Source of the DNA: Anaerolineaceae bacterium UBA5211
Lineage (GTDB): Bacteria > Chloroflexota > Anaerolineae > Anaerolineales > Anaerolineaceae
NCBI GenBank assembly: GCA_002412595.1
Contig: DHVJ01000043.1
Span: 1 to 44,052, forward strand
Direction: 5' to 3'
DNA length: 44,052 nucleotides
In this document: positions 25,688 through 32,722 of the stretch, in pieces
How positions within the stretch are numbered: position 1 is the first letter of the stretch
Layout of the letters: every line of letters starts with the position of its first letter
Program-made: the position numbers and the translations under genes
The notes under the pieces: generated by a model
Told to the model about the DNA's origin: nothing
Database searches by the model: none
Seen by the model: the letters and a program-made list of their open reading frames with translations, nothing else

Positions 25688-26010
25688 AATAGCTTGAAGA
25701 AAAGCGGCTGAGTCTCCAAATGGTTGGAGATTACGAGGAGGAGGTTCCTTCCTGCGAGGGAAGCGCTAATCCCAGTCTTGGGAAAAAATCGGATCGATCA
25801 GCGGATGCCTCTGAAGTCCTACCACGGGCTTCATTCTTCCTTCCGGAAAAGCACGGATGAAAAGCATGCAGTGATGTGTGCCACAATATCCATGCAGTGG
25901 TCAGAATTTTTTTAGAGGTTAAAAAAAACTCTGTTCATATTGGAAGGGCAGTCGCGTAACATATTTTTGTTAACACAGGCATGCCCGGGCATGCCTTGTT
26001 ATTTTTAAAA
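25673..26010 (+). promoter_or_regulatory. Structured glnA leader RNA, candidate attenuator or riboswitch
   Basis: The 420-bp gap before glnA holds no gene but several strong local hairpins: 25713-25730 (7-bp stem TCTCCAA, loop ATGG), 25748-25763 (CTTCC/GGAAG), 25770-25783 (TCCCA/TGGGA) and 25813-25832 (GAAGTCC/GGGCTTC). A 9-bp direct repeat CATGCAGTG lies at 25865-25873 and 25891-25899. The self-complementary GCATGC at 25864-25869 recurs in both arms of the terminator at 25977-26006, so alternative pairing with it is possible. I could not match this to the glutamine (glnA) riboswitch, T-box, TPP or 6S patterns that I know. Whether it is a riboswitch, a protein-controlled attenuator or a separate small RNA is open. 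Confidence 0.55.
25977..26006 (+). terminator. Intrinsic terminator within the glnA leader
   Basis: A 20-nt perfect palindrome (25977-25996) folds as an 8-bp stem AGGCATGC/GCATGCCT with a CCGG loop, followed by the U-rich TTGTTATTTTT. It ends 20 nt before the glnA ATG and directly before its GGAGG (26018-26022). There is no room for another promoter, so glnA transcription must read through it. Confidence 0.8.
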
Positions 26011-26026
26011 AGCCATTGGAGGAAAC

Positions 26027-27358
26027 ATGGATAAAAAAGAGATTTTAGAACAAGTAAAGAAGGATAATGTAAAATTTATCAGCTTCCAGTTCTCTGACGT
26101 AACTGGAAAGGTAAAAAGTGTGGATGCACCGGTCGAGCAGCTCGAAGGAGCACTGGATGGAGGAATCTGGTTCGACGGGTCATCAGTACAGGGTTTTGCC
26201 CGAATTCAGGAAAGCGATATGCATTTGTATGTTGACCCGGACACATACGCAGTGCTTCCCTGGACGCCGGAGGGTATGAAACGCGCGCGCTTCTTCTGCG
26301 ACATTTACACCCCCGACGACGAGCCATTCCCCGGCGATCCACGTGGTTTGTTGAAACGCATGATGGCCGAATTGAAAGAGCGCGACATGGTCTTCAATTG
26401 CGGCCCCGAACCGGAATTTTTCCTGTTCAAGCGCAACGGCGGCATTTCCCCAGTTCCGCATGATGTGGGCGGATACTTCGATTTTTCATCGGATGATGAA
26501 GCCGCCCAGGTGCGCACTGAATTGATGTACGCGCTGAATTCCATGGGGCTTGAAATCGAAGTTGGCCACCATGAAGTGGCTCTGGGTCAGCATGAGATTG
26601 ATTTCCGTTTCGCGGATGCGCTGCGTACCGCTGATAATGTGATGACCTTGAAATACACCGTCAAAGCCATCGCTGCCCAGCATGATCTGATCGCGTCATT
26701 CATGCCCAAACCGATTTTCGGTATCAACGGTTCTGGTATGCATGTGCACCAATCGATCTTTGACTCCAAGGGTACCAACCTGTTCTTTGACAGCAAAGAT
26801 GAATTCCACTTGTCCGAATTGGCCCACAATTTCATCGGTGGCGAATTGAAACATGCCACCGCTTTGGCTGCTCTGGTGGCGCCCACGGTCAATTCTTACA
26901 AACGCCTGGTTCCCGGTTATGAAGCACCCGTTTATGTGGGTTGGGCGCAGATCAACCGCTCCGCACTCATCCGCATCCCGCGCTACAACAAAGGCCAGGA
27001 TAAATCCATGCGCGCTGAGCTGCGTTTCCCGGATCCCTCCTGCAACCCGTACATTGCGTTCGCCGGTATGATCGCGGCTGCCTTTGACGGCATTGATAAC
27101 AAGATTGCAGCGCCTAAACCGCTGAACAACGTCAACATTTATCACCTCAGCGAAGACGAGCGCAAAGCTAAGGGTATCAAGGAATTGCCATCCTCCCTGT
27201 TGGAAGCTCTGGAAGCATTGGATAACGACACCGTGCTGAAAAATGCTCTGGGTGAAGAAATCTATACTGCCTTCCGACGTGCCAAACTGGAAGAATGGGA
27301 TGATTTCCGCATTCATGTGACCGACTGGGAAGTAGAAAAATTCCTGGAAAGTGCATAA
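26027..27358 (+). CDS. glnA: Glutamine synthetase type I (GSI-alpha)
   Basis: 443 residues. It makes glutamine from glutamate, ammonia and ATP in the cytoplasm, the main entry of ammonium into metabolism. Seen: FDGSSVQGFARIQESDM (about 49-65), the metal-site GPEPEFFLF (about 126-134), EVGHHEVALGQHEIDF (about 178-193), the ATP-site NGSGMHVHQS, and the glutamate-site Arg region in RIPRYNKGQ. The length and the absence of the adenylylation-site tyrosine loop mark the GSI-alpha class, regulated by feedback and transcription rather than adenylylation. The Arg in GFARI corresponds to the feedback-sensing arginine of Bacillus enzymes. GGAGG precedes the ATG. Control seems to lie in the leader and its terminator. 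Confidence 0.97.
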   Translation: MDKKEILEQVKKDNVKFISFQFSDVTGKVKSVDAPVEQLEGALDGGIWFDGSSVQGFARIQESDMHLYVDPDTYAVLPWTPEGMKRARFFCDIYTPDDEPFPGDPRGLLKRMMAELKERDMVFNCGPEPEFFLFKRNGGISPVPHDVGGYFDFSSDDEAAQVRTELMYALNSMGLEIEVGHHEVALGQHEIDFRFADALRTADNVMTLKYTVKAIAAQHDLIASFMPKPIFGINGSGMHVHQSIFDSKGTNLFFDSKDEFHLSELAHNFIGGELKHATALAALVAPTVNSYKRLVPGYEAPVYVGWAQINRSALIRIPRYNKGQDKSMRAELRFPDPSCNPYIAFAGMIAAAFDGIDNKIAAPKPLNNVNIYHLSEDERKAKGIKELPSSLLEALEALDNDTVLKNALGEEIYTAFRRAKLEEWDDFRIHVTDWEVEKFLESA

Positions 27359-27380
27359 TCCCTAAACGTTATCGCAGATA

Positions 27381-27412
27381 AAAAAACTCCGGACAACCGT
27401 CCGGAGTTTTTA
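27381..27412 (+). terminator. Intrinsic terminator after glnA
   Basis: A perfect 9-bp stem ACTCCGGAC/GTCCGGAGT with an AACC loop, preceded by A6 and followed by T5, so it could work in both directions. Located about 22 bp past the glnA stop. Confidence 0.9.
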
Positions 27413-27547
27413 TTTATGATTTTAGTCAGTTGAGTGAGCGAAATGATAGAAATAAAAAACCACCCGCATTGCGGATGGAAGACGGAGGTTTGTATCGAAG
27501 TTTATTTAAAAAACGACAAAATAGGTTACAAGGCAATAGAAAAGAAA

Positions 27548-27706
27548 TTGTCATTGCGAGCCCGCGAAAAGCGGGCGAAGCAATCTCAGCTGTGGGTCAA
27601 ACAATAAATAGGGATGAGCAAAGCTGGGAGAGAATGGCAAAATATAAGCAGGGTACTGAGATCGCCACGTCGCTTCCAAAGAACAGGAAGCTCCTCGCGA
27701 TGACAA
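27548..27706. repeat. Palindromic intergenic repeat with CATTGCGAG-type termini
   Basis: A 159-bp element whose ends are near-perfect inverted repeats: TTGTCATTGCGAG at 27548-27560 and CTCGCGATGACAA at 27694-27706 (12 of 13 match). Inside lie GCGGGCGAAGCAATCTC on the left and GAGATCGCCACGTCGCTTC on the right. This layout is that of a widespread bacterial intergenic repeat of the form GTCATTGCGAG...GAAGCAATC...GATTGCCACGTCGCTTC...TCGCGATGAC, found in many phyla and probably MITE-like. An open frame of 113 codons across it (27430-27771) is a by-product. The rest of the 415-bp gap after glnA holds only the terminator. Confidence 0.8.
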
Positions 27707-27773
27707 GGAAAGAAAAGCAATTTGAGGAACTTAGAAAAAGACAGAAAACTGAGTCTCTGGATGCTAATTGATA

Positions 27774-28694
27774 CTATTTTTCAAACAGTCTGCAAAAAGC
27801 GCAGGTCGTGCCTGTGATGGTGGGCTGACCGCATATCGGACAGCGCTGCTGCTCCAGTTCCGCAGGGCTTTCCTGCCGCTGGGGAAAAGCACCTTCTTCC
27901 AAAGCACTTAAATAATTCAGGTAAAAACGCAGTTTGGTGCCCGGCATGTGGTCCTCCCAACGGTTGAGGTCCTGCTTGAAAAACAACTGTTTGCTACCAA
28001 TGGAGAAGGGGCATTCCTCACTGATATAGGCAATCGCGCGCAGCAGGGCGTATGCGGCTGTTTCGCGTTCGTAGAAGCGGCAGAAAGGTTTGGCTTTGCG
28101 CACAAATCCGCCGCCGGCCGGCAGCAGCGGCTGGCCGCGCCCCAATCGCTCCAATGACCAGTCCAGGCTGTTGGCCAACAGCACAGCCGCTTCATCGTCC
28201 AGGTTATGGGCGGTGATGACCGCGTCGTAATTCCCATCCCGTGCCGTCTGGTTGAAGATATGGCGTTTTACCAGGCCGCAGATGGAGCAGGCCTTGTCCT
28301 GCCCGCGGCGGGTACGCTGGGCGATTTCCGGGATGCTTTCCCCATATTTTTCATGGACATTTACGCTGATCAGTTTCAGATCGCGCTCGTTTGCAAAATT
28401 CTGCGCGAATTGCTGGGATTGTTCGGAATAATCCAGGGAGCCGCTAATGCCCAGGTTGATGTATAAGCCATCCACGTTGTAACCCAGGTGCCAGAGCACA
28501 TCCCACAGGGCCAGCGAGTCCTTCCCGCCGGAAACTGCCAGCAGCAGGCGCTCATAGCGAGTGAACATCTCGTATTTTTTGATGAAGCGTTCCGTTTGCT
28601 GGGGGAGCCATTCCAGGTAGTGCTCGGCGCACAATGCCAGGCGGTGCTGGCGCATATTGATGACGGCTTTTTGACCGCATTTGCGGCAGCGCAT
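27774..28694 (-). CDS. ttuA: tRNA 2-thiolation enzyme, TtuA/Ncs6 family
   Basis: 306 residues. PP-loop ATPase that adenylates a tRNA uridine and replaces oxygen with sulfur (s2T54 in thermophile TtuA; s2U34 in Ncs6). Domains: an N-terminal zinc finger (CRKCG at 3-7, CAEH at 22-25), the PP-loop SGGKDS (55-60), Fe-S cysteines 136 and 139 (CSICG) and 228 (EECPFS), and a C-terminal zinc finger CPICG...CAFC. The Cys spacing (3 and 89 residues) equals that of the Thermus TtuA cluster ligands 130/133/222, as I recall them. The gene for a Gly-Gly-ending sulfur carrier lies 5 bp upstream, the usual TtuB donor. This favours TtuA over TtcA. Whether the target is T54 or another uridine is inference. Confidence 0.88.
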   Translation of the reverse strand: MRCRKCGQKAVINMRQHRLALCAEHYLEWLPQQTERFIKKYEMFTRYERLLLAVSGGKDSLALWDVLWHLGYNVDGLYINLGISGSLDYSEQSQQFAQNFANERDLKLISVNVHEKYGESIPEIAQRTRRGQDKACSICGLVKRHIFNQTARDGNYDAVITAHNLDDEAAVLLANSLDWSLERLGRGQPLLPAGGGFVRKAKPFCRFYERETAAYALLRAIAYISEECPFSIGSKQLFFKQDLNRWEDHMPGTKLRFYLNYLSALEEGAFPQRQESPAELEQQRCPICGQPTITGTTCAFCRLFEK

Positions 28695-28699
28695 GAAGC

Positions 28700-28903
28700 T
28701 CAGCCTCCCGAGATGACCGCGATCAGTTGGATACGATCGCCATTCTTGAGCATTTCATCTTCGGTGATCAGTTGGCCGTCACGCAGAGCCAGGTGAGCGT
28801 TGGCGGTCAAATCCAGAATGCGTAGGGCTTTATGCAGGGGAATACCCGCGTGCATCGGATAGGTTTTGTCTTTCAGGATAATGGTTATGGAATCATCAGA
28901 CAT
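28700..28903 (-). CDS. ttuB: Ubiquitin-like sulfur carrier protein (ThiS/MoaD/TtuB type)
   Basis: 67 residues with a beta-grasp pattern ending VISGG. The C-terminal Gly-Gly is adenylated and converted to a thiocarboxylate that donates sulfur. Strands ITIILKDKTYPM and HLALRDGQLI with the NGDRIQLIAVISGG end match ThiS/MoaD proteins. Linkage to ttuA (5 bp) suggests TtuB. A ThiS or MoaD role cannot be excluded since no thiamine or molybdopterin genes are near. No activating E1-like enzyme is in the window. A TAAAAT lies 9 nt before the ATG and no ribosome site is seen, so it may also be transcribed leaderless. Confidence 0.85.
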   Translation of the reverse strand: MSDDSITIILKDKTYPMHAGIPLHKALRILDLTANAHLALRDGQLITEDEMLKNGDRIQLIAVISGG

Positions 28904-28944
28904 AGTGGAACAATTTTAACCTGAATTGTCCTCCATGATGCAGC

Positions 28945-29970
28945 TTAGGTTATGACTGCCGACAAGCCCGACCAGGCGGATTGCTCCGCTGCGGCCACCT
29001 CGCCAAATAGGGCCGTGATTTGCGCGGAGCGTTCGCGCAGTTCCGCGGCGTTGTGGATTTGGTCGAATTGATCGGCTGTTCCTTCCCATAAATCACCGGC
29101 AGTCTGCATGTCATCTGCGATGGTTTTTAGCGCTGGTTTGGATAACCGCTGGGCGCACTCGCGCAGGAAATCTGCGTACATCCAGCGGAACAACCCGCCG
29201 CCCGTACCGGCATCCGCGCGGATATACAGCGCGATATTGAGGCTGCTCGCTGCGATGGTGATATCGTCCATCATTTCCGGCCAGGCCAGGATGCGCTGGC
29301 AAGCGGTATGGATGCCCTTGATTCCCAGGTTGCGAATGGGCGGGTTCAGCATTTCGCCAGCACATTTACGCATTGCTAGAGTAAGCGATGCTGCATCAGG
29401 CTGATGGAAACCGCTGAAATCGTATTCCATCCAGGCGTTCTGGGGCGGGAAGGGCTTGAATGTCGAACCGCGCGCTGCGTTGACCTGGGCCAGCTGGACC
29501 GGGTAAGGCTGGGCGTCCCGGTCAGCCAGGGCCACTTCACCGGTTTGCGGATCATAGCCGGCGGCCGCCACAAGGTGATAGCCGAAATGATATTTTTCAT
29601 AGAAAGGAAAATAGGGCAGCAGACCCATGTCCACCTGGATCATGAGCGGTTTATTTGCGTTGAGATGATCGAGAAGGGCTTTCTCCGCTTTCTTGCTGCT
29701 GGCTGTGAGATTGCGAATTGCACGCACGCCGCAGCGCTCGGCTGCCAGCACTTCCAGGCAATCCTGTGGATCTTTCCGCGCGGTATTGGCGCGCCCGCCC
29801 AGAAAAGGGATATCCCCTTTGGCCTGCCAGTAGATGAATCCAACACCATCGCCCAATCCCAACAACATTTCTTCGCTGATGGGGCAATGATGGAAATGGA
29901 AAACGTGCAGCATGGAACCGGTGACGCAGTGTTTGGTTTCCATGAATTCAAAACCGGGAATGATATTCAT
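28945..29970 (-). CDS. BtrH N-terminal domain protein with DUF4872-like C-terminus
   Basis: 341 residues. The N-terminal half resembles the butirosin BtrH domain, a papain-like fold that in butirosin biosynthesis transfers an acyl chain from a carrier protein. It contains the candidate nucleophile in KHCVTGSMLH (Cys 15), LGLGDGVGFIYW (about 37-48), and a basic-residue region near YHFGYHLVAAAGYD (about 127-140), the likely His site. The C-terminal half matches the DUF4872 style (NLGIKGIHTACQRILAW; FRWMYADFLRECA). No carrier protein or aminoglycoside genes are present, so its substrate is unknown. Its ATG overlaps the padR stop by 4 bp, indicating coupling to the regulator. The start is ATG at 29970. 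Confidence 0.8.
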   Translation of the reverse strand: MNIIPGFEFMETKHCVTGSMLHVFHFHHCPISEEMLLGLGDGVGFIYWQAKGDIPFLGGRANTARKDPQDCLEVLAAERCGVRAIRNLTASSKKAEKALLDHLNANKPLMIQVDMGLLPYFPFYEKYHFGYHLVAAAGYDPQTGEVALADRDAQPYPVQLAQVNAARGSTFKPFPPQNAWMEYDFSGFHQPDAASLTLAMRKCAGEMLNPPIRNLGIKGIHTACQRILAWPEMMDDITIAASSLNIALYIRADAGTGGGLFRWMYADFLRECAQRLSKPALKTIADDMQTAGDLWEGTADQFDQIHNAAELRERSAQITALFGEVAAAEQSAWSGLSAVIT

Positions 29971-30533
29971 GATTTATCCTTTTTCCTGTTTTCTAACGCA
30001 TGTAAGAATTTAGCCGTCCAATCCAGCTCGCAGTCAATTTGCGCCAGGCTCAAATCGAAGAGCTGCACAACCTCCCAGGGGATTTGATGATTATAGCTAT
30101 CTAGTTTGGCCTGCACCTGTACGCGGCGTTCAATCAATTGTGACCGATGTTGGCTCACGGCCGCGTGCACTTCGGCCGGGTCCAACGCGATGATGTTGGC
30201 CAGGCCGATCACGAAATTGCTGTAGGCGCGGTGCGGATTTTGCAGGGCATCCAGCACGGCGGTTTTCCACGTCTTTTGCCCGGCGGGAGTAAGTTGGTAA
30301 ACCTGGCGAGCGGGGCCTTTGCCGCTGCTCTGGGACAGGCTGCTGGTCAACCAGCTTTTGCCTTTCATCTTATCAAGTAGATAATAGATGGATGAGAAGC
30401 CGATTTGGGTCCAGTCGCGCATGCCGCGCTCTTCAATGGTTTGCTCAATTTGGTAACCGTGCATGGGGCTTTCCGCCAGCAGGCTGAGCAAAGCCAGTTC
30501 CGCATCCGTCAGCGTGGGCAGAGGGTCAGGCAT
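29967..30533 (-). CDS. PadR-family transcriptional regulator
   Basis: 188 residues. Winged-helix N-terminus typical of PadR: LTDAELALLSLLAESPMHGY (7-26), then GFSSIYYLLDKMKGKSWL and the wing ending YQLTPAGQKTWK. The C-terminal helical domain (about 95-188) supports dimerisation. PadR proteins usually repress their own operon and respond to phenolic acids or antibiotics. It overlaps the upstream GyrI-like gene by 8 bp and the BtrH-like gene by 4 bp. The 18-bp palindrome over the operon promoter is its most likely target (inference). Confidence 0.9.
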   Translation of the reverse strand: MPDPLPTLTDAELALLSLLAESPMHGYQIEQTIEERGMRDWTQIGFSSIYYLLDKMKGKSWLTSSLSQSSGKGPARQVYQLTPAGQKTWKTAVLDALQNPHRAYSNFVIGLANIIALDPAEVHAAVSQHRSQLIERRVQVQAKLDSYNHQIPWEVVQLFDLSLAQIDCELDWTAKFLHALENRKKDKS

Positions 30534-31155
30534 CAGCAGCCGTTTTCCGCACGGGTTGGCGGATGATGGTCTTCAGTTTTTCCGGCGCGCTGCGCAGCGG
30601 GGAATTGAAGTAAATTTCGTGATGCTGGCCGGCCAGTTGGTAGCCGTTTTCGTGAATAAAGGCATGCAGCTTCTCGATGGAAGGCGCTTCCGCTGCTCCG
30701 TAAGACCCGGCATGAAAGATTTGCGCGCAGGTGCCTTCGTGGAAAGACTTGAATTTCACCTCGTCCAGGCGCGGCGGATTCTTCTTGCGGCGCACTTCTG
30801 CCAGCGCTTCTTCAAATATTTGCTGCGTGATTTCCTCCGGCTGCATAATCATCATCTGCCACAGCCAGTTGTCGCGCTCGGCCAGGTTGAATTCGCGCAT
30901 ATCCTCGACCCACCATAAACCTTCAAGGGGCATGACACGGAAATCCAGGTCAAGCGGGCTGTTTTTGATGCTGAACTTGATCTTATAGGCCAATGCGTAT
31001 AAAGCGCCAACAGCGTCGCTGTAGGCTTGATTCTGATTCGGGTCTCCGCTGCCCTGAATGGTCAGGAAGTTCATGGGTGGGACTTCTACCAGGCTGATCT
31101 CTTTTTTGGGCTGGTTATACAAATTCCCCATTATTTTGATGTGATCTATTTTCAT
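30526..31155 (-). CDS. GyrI-like small-molecule-binding domain protein
   Basis: 209 residues resembling stand-alone GyrI-like/SHS2 ligand-binding proteins. Seen: KEISLVEVPPMNFLTIQGSGDP (about 18-39), the repeating beta-alpha layout with VGALYALAYKIKF, PLEGLWWVED, and a second half with KSFHEGTCAQIFHAGSY and HHEIYFNSP. Such proteins bind cationic or hydrophobic small molecules, and some hydrolyse cyclopropanoids. There is no DNA-binding domain, so sensing may be passed on or the protein may simply sequester or destroy a toxic compound. First gene of the leftward operon; GGAGG lies 5 bases before the ATG. Confidence 0.85.
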   Translation of the reverse strand: MKIDHIKIMGNLYNQPKKEISLVEVPPMNFLTIQGSGDPNQNQAYSDAVGALYALAYKIKFSIKNSPLDLDFRVMPLEGLWWVEDMREFNLAERDNWLWQMMIMQPEEITQQIFEEALAEVRRKKNPPRLDEVKFKSFHEGTCAQIFHAGSYGAAEAPSIEKLHAFIHENGYQLAGQHHEIYFNSPLRSAPEKLKTIIRQPVRKTAADA

Positions 31156-31182
31156 AACGCCTCCAATATATTAAAGATTATA

Positions 31183-31223
31183 TATTCTAGTACTAGAATA
31201 GCAGCTTGCTATTACATTGTCAA
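31183..31223 (-). promoter_or_regulatory. Promoter and palindromic operator of the GyrI-PadR-BtrH operon
   Basis: On the minus strand: TTGACA (forward 31218-31223), an exact 17-bp spacer, and TATTCT (forward 31195-31200). A perfect 18-bp palindrome, TATTCTAGTACTAGAATA (31183-31200), covers the -10 and the expected start site. A protein bound there would block RNA polymerase, consistent with PadR autorepression. Confidence 0.75.
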
Positions 31224-31227
31224 GCCC

Positions 31228-31256
31228 TTGACAAAAACACCACTGCGCACTAAAAA
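31228..31256 (+). promoter_or_regulatory. Promoter of the DUF4259 gene
   Basis: TTGACA at 31228-31233, a 17-bp spacer, and TAAAAA (then T) at 31251-31256, the same hexamer pair as at the glnA leader. Its -35 lies back to back with that of the divergent operon, separated by only 4 bp. Confidence 0.65.
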
Positions 31257-31286
31257 TTTGCATATAACAACAAACAGGAGAAATTA

Positions 31287-31685
31287 ATGGCCGAATGGGG
31301 TCAGGGTATTTACGAAAACGACGACGCGATGGATTGGCTCTATGATCTGCTCGACAGCGGGGGGGTGAACCGCCTGAAGCATGCACTGGACGTCGTATTG
31401 CAAGATGGCGTTGAAGATCTCGAAGCCGTTGATTGTCACATCGCACTGGTGGCAGCTGACCTGGTTGCAGCTCTTGATGGCGAAATTAATCCAAATTTAC
31501 CCGCAGAAGCAGAAGAATGGCTCAGTTTGGTGAATCGATCTGCTTCCGGATTGCGTGCCAAAGCTGAAGAAGTTGTACATGAAATTCAGGAATTCTCTGT
31601 TCTGCGGACACGGTATCAGGAGAATGGCACGTTGGATGACTGGCAAAAAATCATCCATAATTTATTAAAAAGGCTGGAGCTTTAG
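31287..31685 (+). CDS. DUF4259-domain protein
   Basis: 132 residues of a small family of unknown function. The family opening is clear: WGQGIYENDDAMDWLYDLLD (4-23). The rest is helical, with VDCHIALVAADLVAALDGEI in the middle and a C-terminal LDDWQKIIHNLLKRL helix. No signal or membrane segment is present. A good AGGAG ribosome site precedes the ATG. It shares a control region with the PadR operon and overlaps the convergent adenosine deaminase gene by 4 bp. No function can be given. Confidence 0.8.
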   Translation: MAEWGQGIYENDDAMDWLYDLLDSGGVNRLKHALDVVLQDGVEDLEAVDCHIALVAADLVAALDGEINPNLPAEAEEWLSLVNRSASGLRAKAEEVVHEIQEFSVLRTRYQENGTLDDWQKIIHNLLKRLEL

Positions 31686-32698
31686 GATTCGGCCGCGGCT
31701 TGCTTGGACTGAAGTAAACTCTTTTTTTTTGCCTGACTTAAAAACGCGACTTCCAGCGCGTTTTTTTGCGCCTGGAAGATTTCTTCTTCAGTCAACCCGG
31801 CTTTGACGGCCGCATCATTGTATTCATGCGTGAGGGTCACAGCGCTGATACCGGGGTCATCCGTGTTGATACAAGCGCGTACACCGGCCTGGATGAACCG
31901 CTTGAGAGGATGCGCTTCATAGGATGGCACTGTGCTGGTTTGCACGTTGCTGGTCAGGCTGGATTCTACGCCAATACCGTGTTCGGCCAAATAATCCATC
32001 AAAGCTGGGTCCTGTGCGGCAGCCACCGCATGTCCGATGCGTTCGGCGCCTAATTCGTGGATGGCCTGCCAGACACTCTCCGGTCCGGCAGCTTCACCGG
32101 CGTGCGGGCATGAATACCAACCCGCGTCGCGCGCTTTTTTGAAGTGTGTTGTAAAAATTTCCCCGGGAAAATGAATTTCGTCCCCGGCCAAATCCACCGC
32201 GGTGATGGCTTCTTTGCAGGATAATAACGCGTCCAATTCCTGCATGCCAATTTCCGGACCGTAGGTTCGCGAAATGATGCCGATCAGGTTGACCGGAATG
32301 CCAAAATCCTGGCTGCCAGTCTGCACCCCTTCCACCACTGCCTCCACGACACCCTCCGGATGCAAATGGTATTTCTCGGCCATGAACCAGGGACTGAAGC
32401 GCAGTTCAATGTAATCCAGCCCTTCATTTTTCGCGTCCTCGACATTCTCATAGGCAATGCGGCGGCAGGATTCATCATCCAGCATGATCGCGGTCAGCCA
32501 TTCGAATTTTTCAAAAAAATCCAGGATACTGGGTTTGGCTTCCGTGACCTGCACGTACGGTCGTAGTCCTTCCAGGGTATCTGCGGGCAGCGGCAAGTTG
32601 TGCTTCAAACCAATGTCCAGAATGGTTTCCAAGCGTACACTGCCGTCTAGGTGACGGTGCAGTTCAACCAGCGGGTAATCTGAATGAATCCGATTCAT
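31682..32698 (-). CDS. add: Adenosine deaminase
   Basis: 338 residues. It converts adenosine and deoxyadenosine to inosine and deoxyinosine, with zinc, in purine salvage. Motifs: ELHRHLDGS (12-20, two zinc His), SCPHAGEAAGPESVW (catalytic zinc His and the Glu proton donor, about 196-210), GAERIGHAV with the His base (about 218-226), SSLTSNVQT, and INTDDPGISAV with the zinc Asp (about 278). All are intact. Methylthioadenosine deaminases are related, but the HLDG and SLTSN forms fit classical Add. The ProC gene lies 24 bp upstream on the same strand, so they are probably cotranscribed. The C-terminus is lysine-rich. Confidence 0.93.
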   Translation of the reverse strand: MNRIHSDYPLVELHRHLDGSVRLETILDIGLKHNLPLPADTLEGLRPYVQVTEAKPSILDFFEKFEWLTAIMLDDESCRRIAYENVEDAKNEGLDYIELRFSPWFMAEKYHLHPEGVVEAVVEGVQTGSQDFGIPVNLIGIISRTYGPEIGMQELDALLSCKEAITAVDLAGDEIHFPGEIFTTHFKKARDAGWYSCPHAGEAAGPESVWQAIHELGAERIGHAVAAAQDPALMDYLAEHGIGVESSLTSNVQTSTVPSYEAHPLKRFIQAGVRACINTDDPGISAVTLTHEYNDAAVKAGLTEEEIFQAQKNALEVAFLSQAKKKSLLQSKQAAAES

Positions 32699-32722
32699 GG
32701 GTGCTTCCTTGTTGGGTGATGA

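Noticed and set aside
25700..25720. GGCTGAGTCTCC resembling the TPP riboswitch CUGAGA box
   Set aside because: The second conserved TPP element is missing and the gene downstream is glnA, not a thiamine gene.
25724..25915. 63-codon open frame in the glnA leader, possible leader peptide
   Set aside because: It starts with TTG inside a hairpin, has no ribosome site, and runs through several strong RNA stems; more likely chance.
25864..25996. Repeated GCATGC elements read as the start of a CRISPR-like or tandem repeat array
   Set aside because: Only three or four copies of a short self-complementary hexamer, without regular spacing; explained by the terminator stem and a single direct repeat.
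27430..27771. 113-codon plus-strand open frame after glnA
   Set aside because: It crosses the palindromic intergenic repeat, has a composition set by that repeat, and no ribosome site or family signature.
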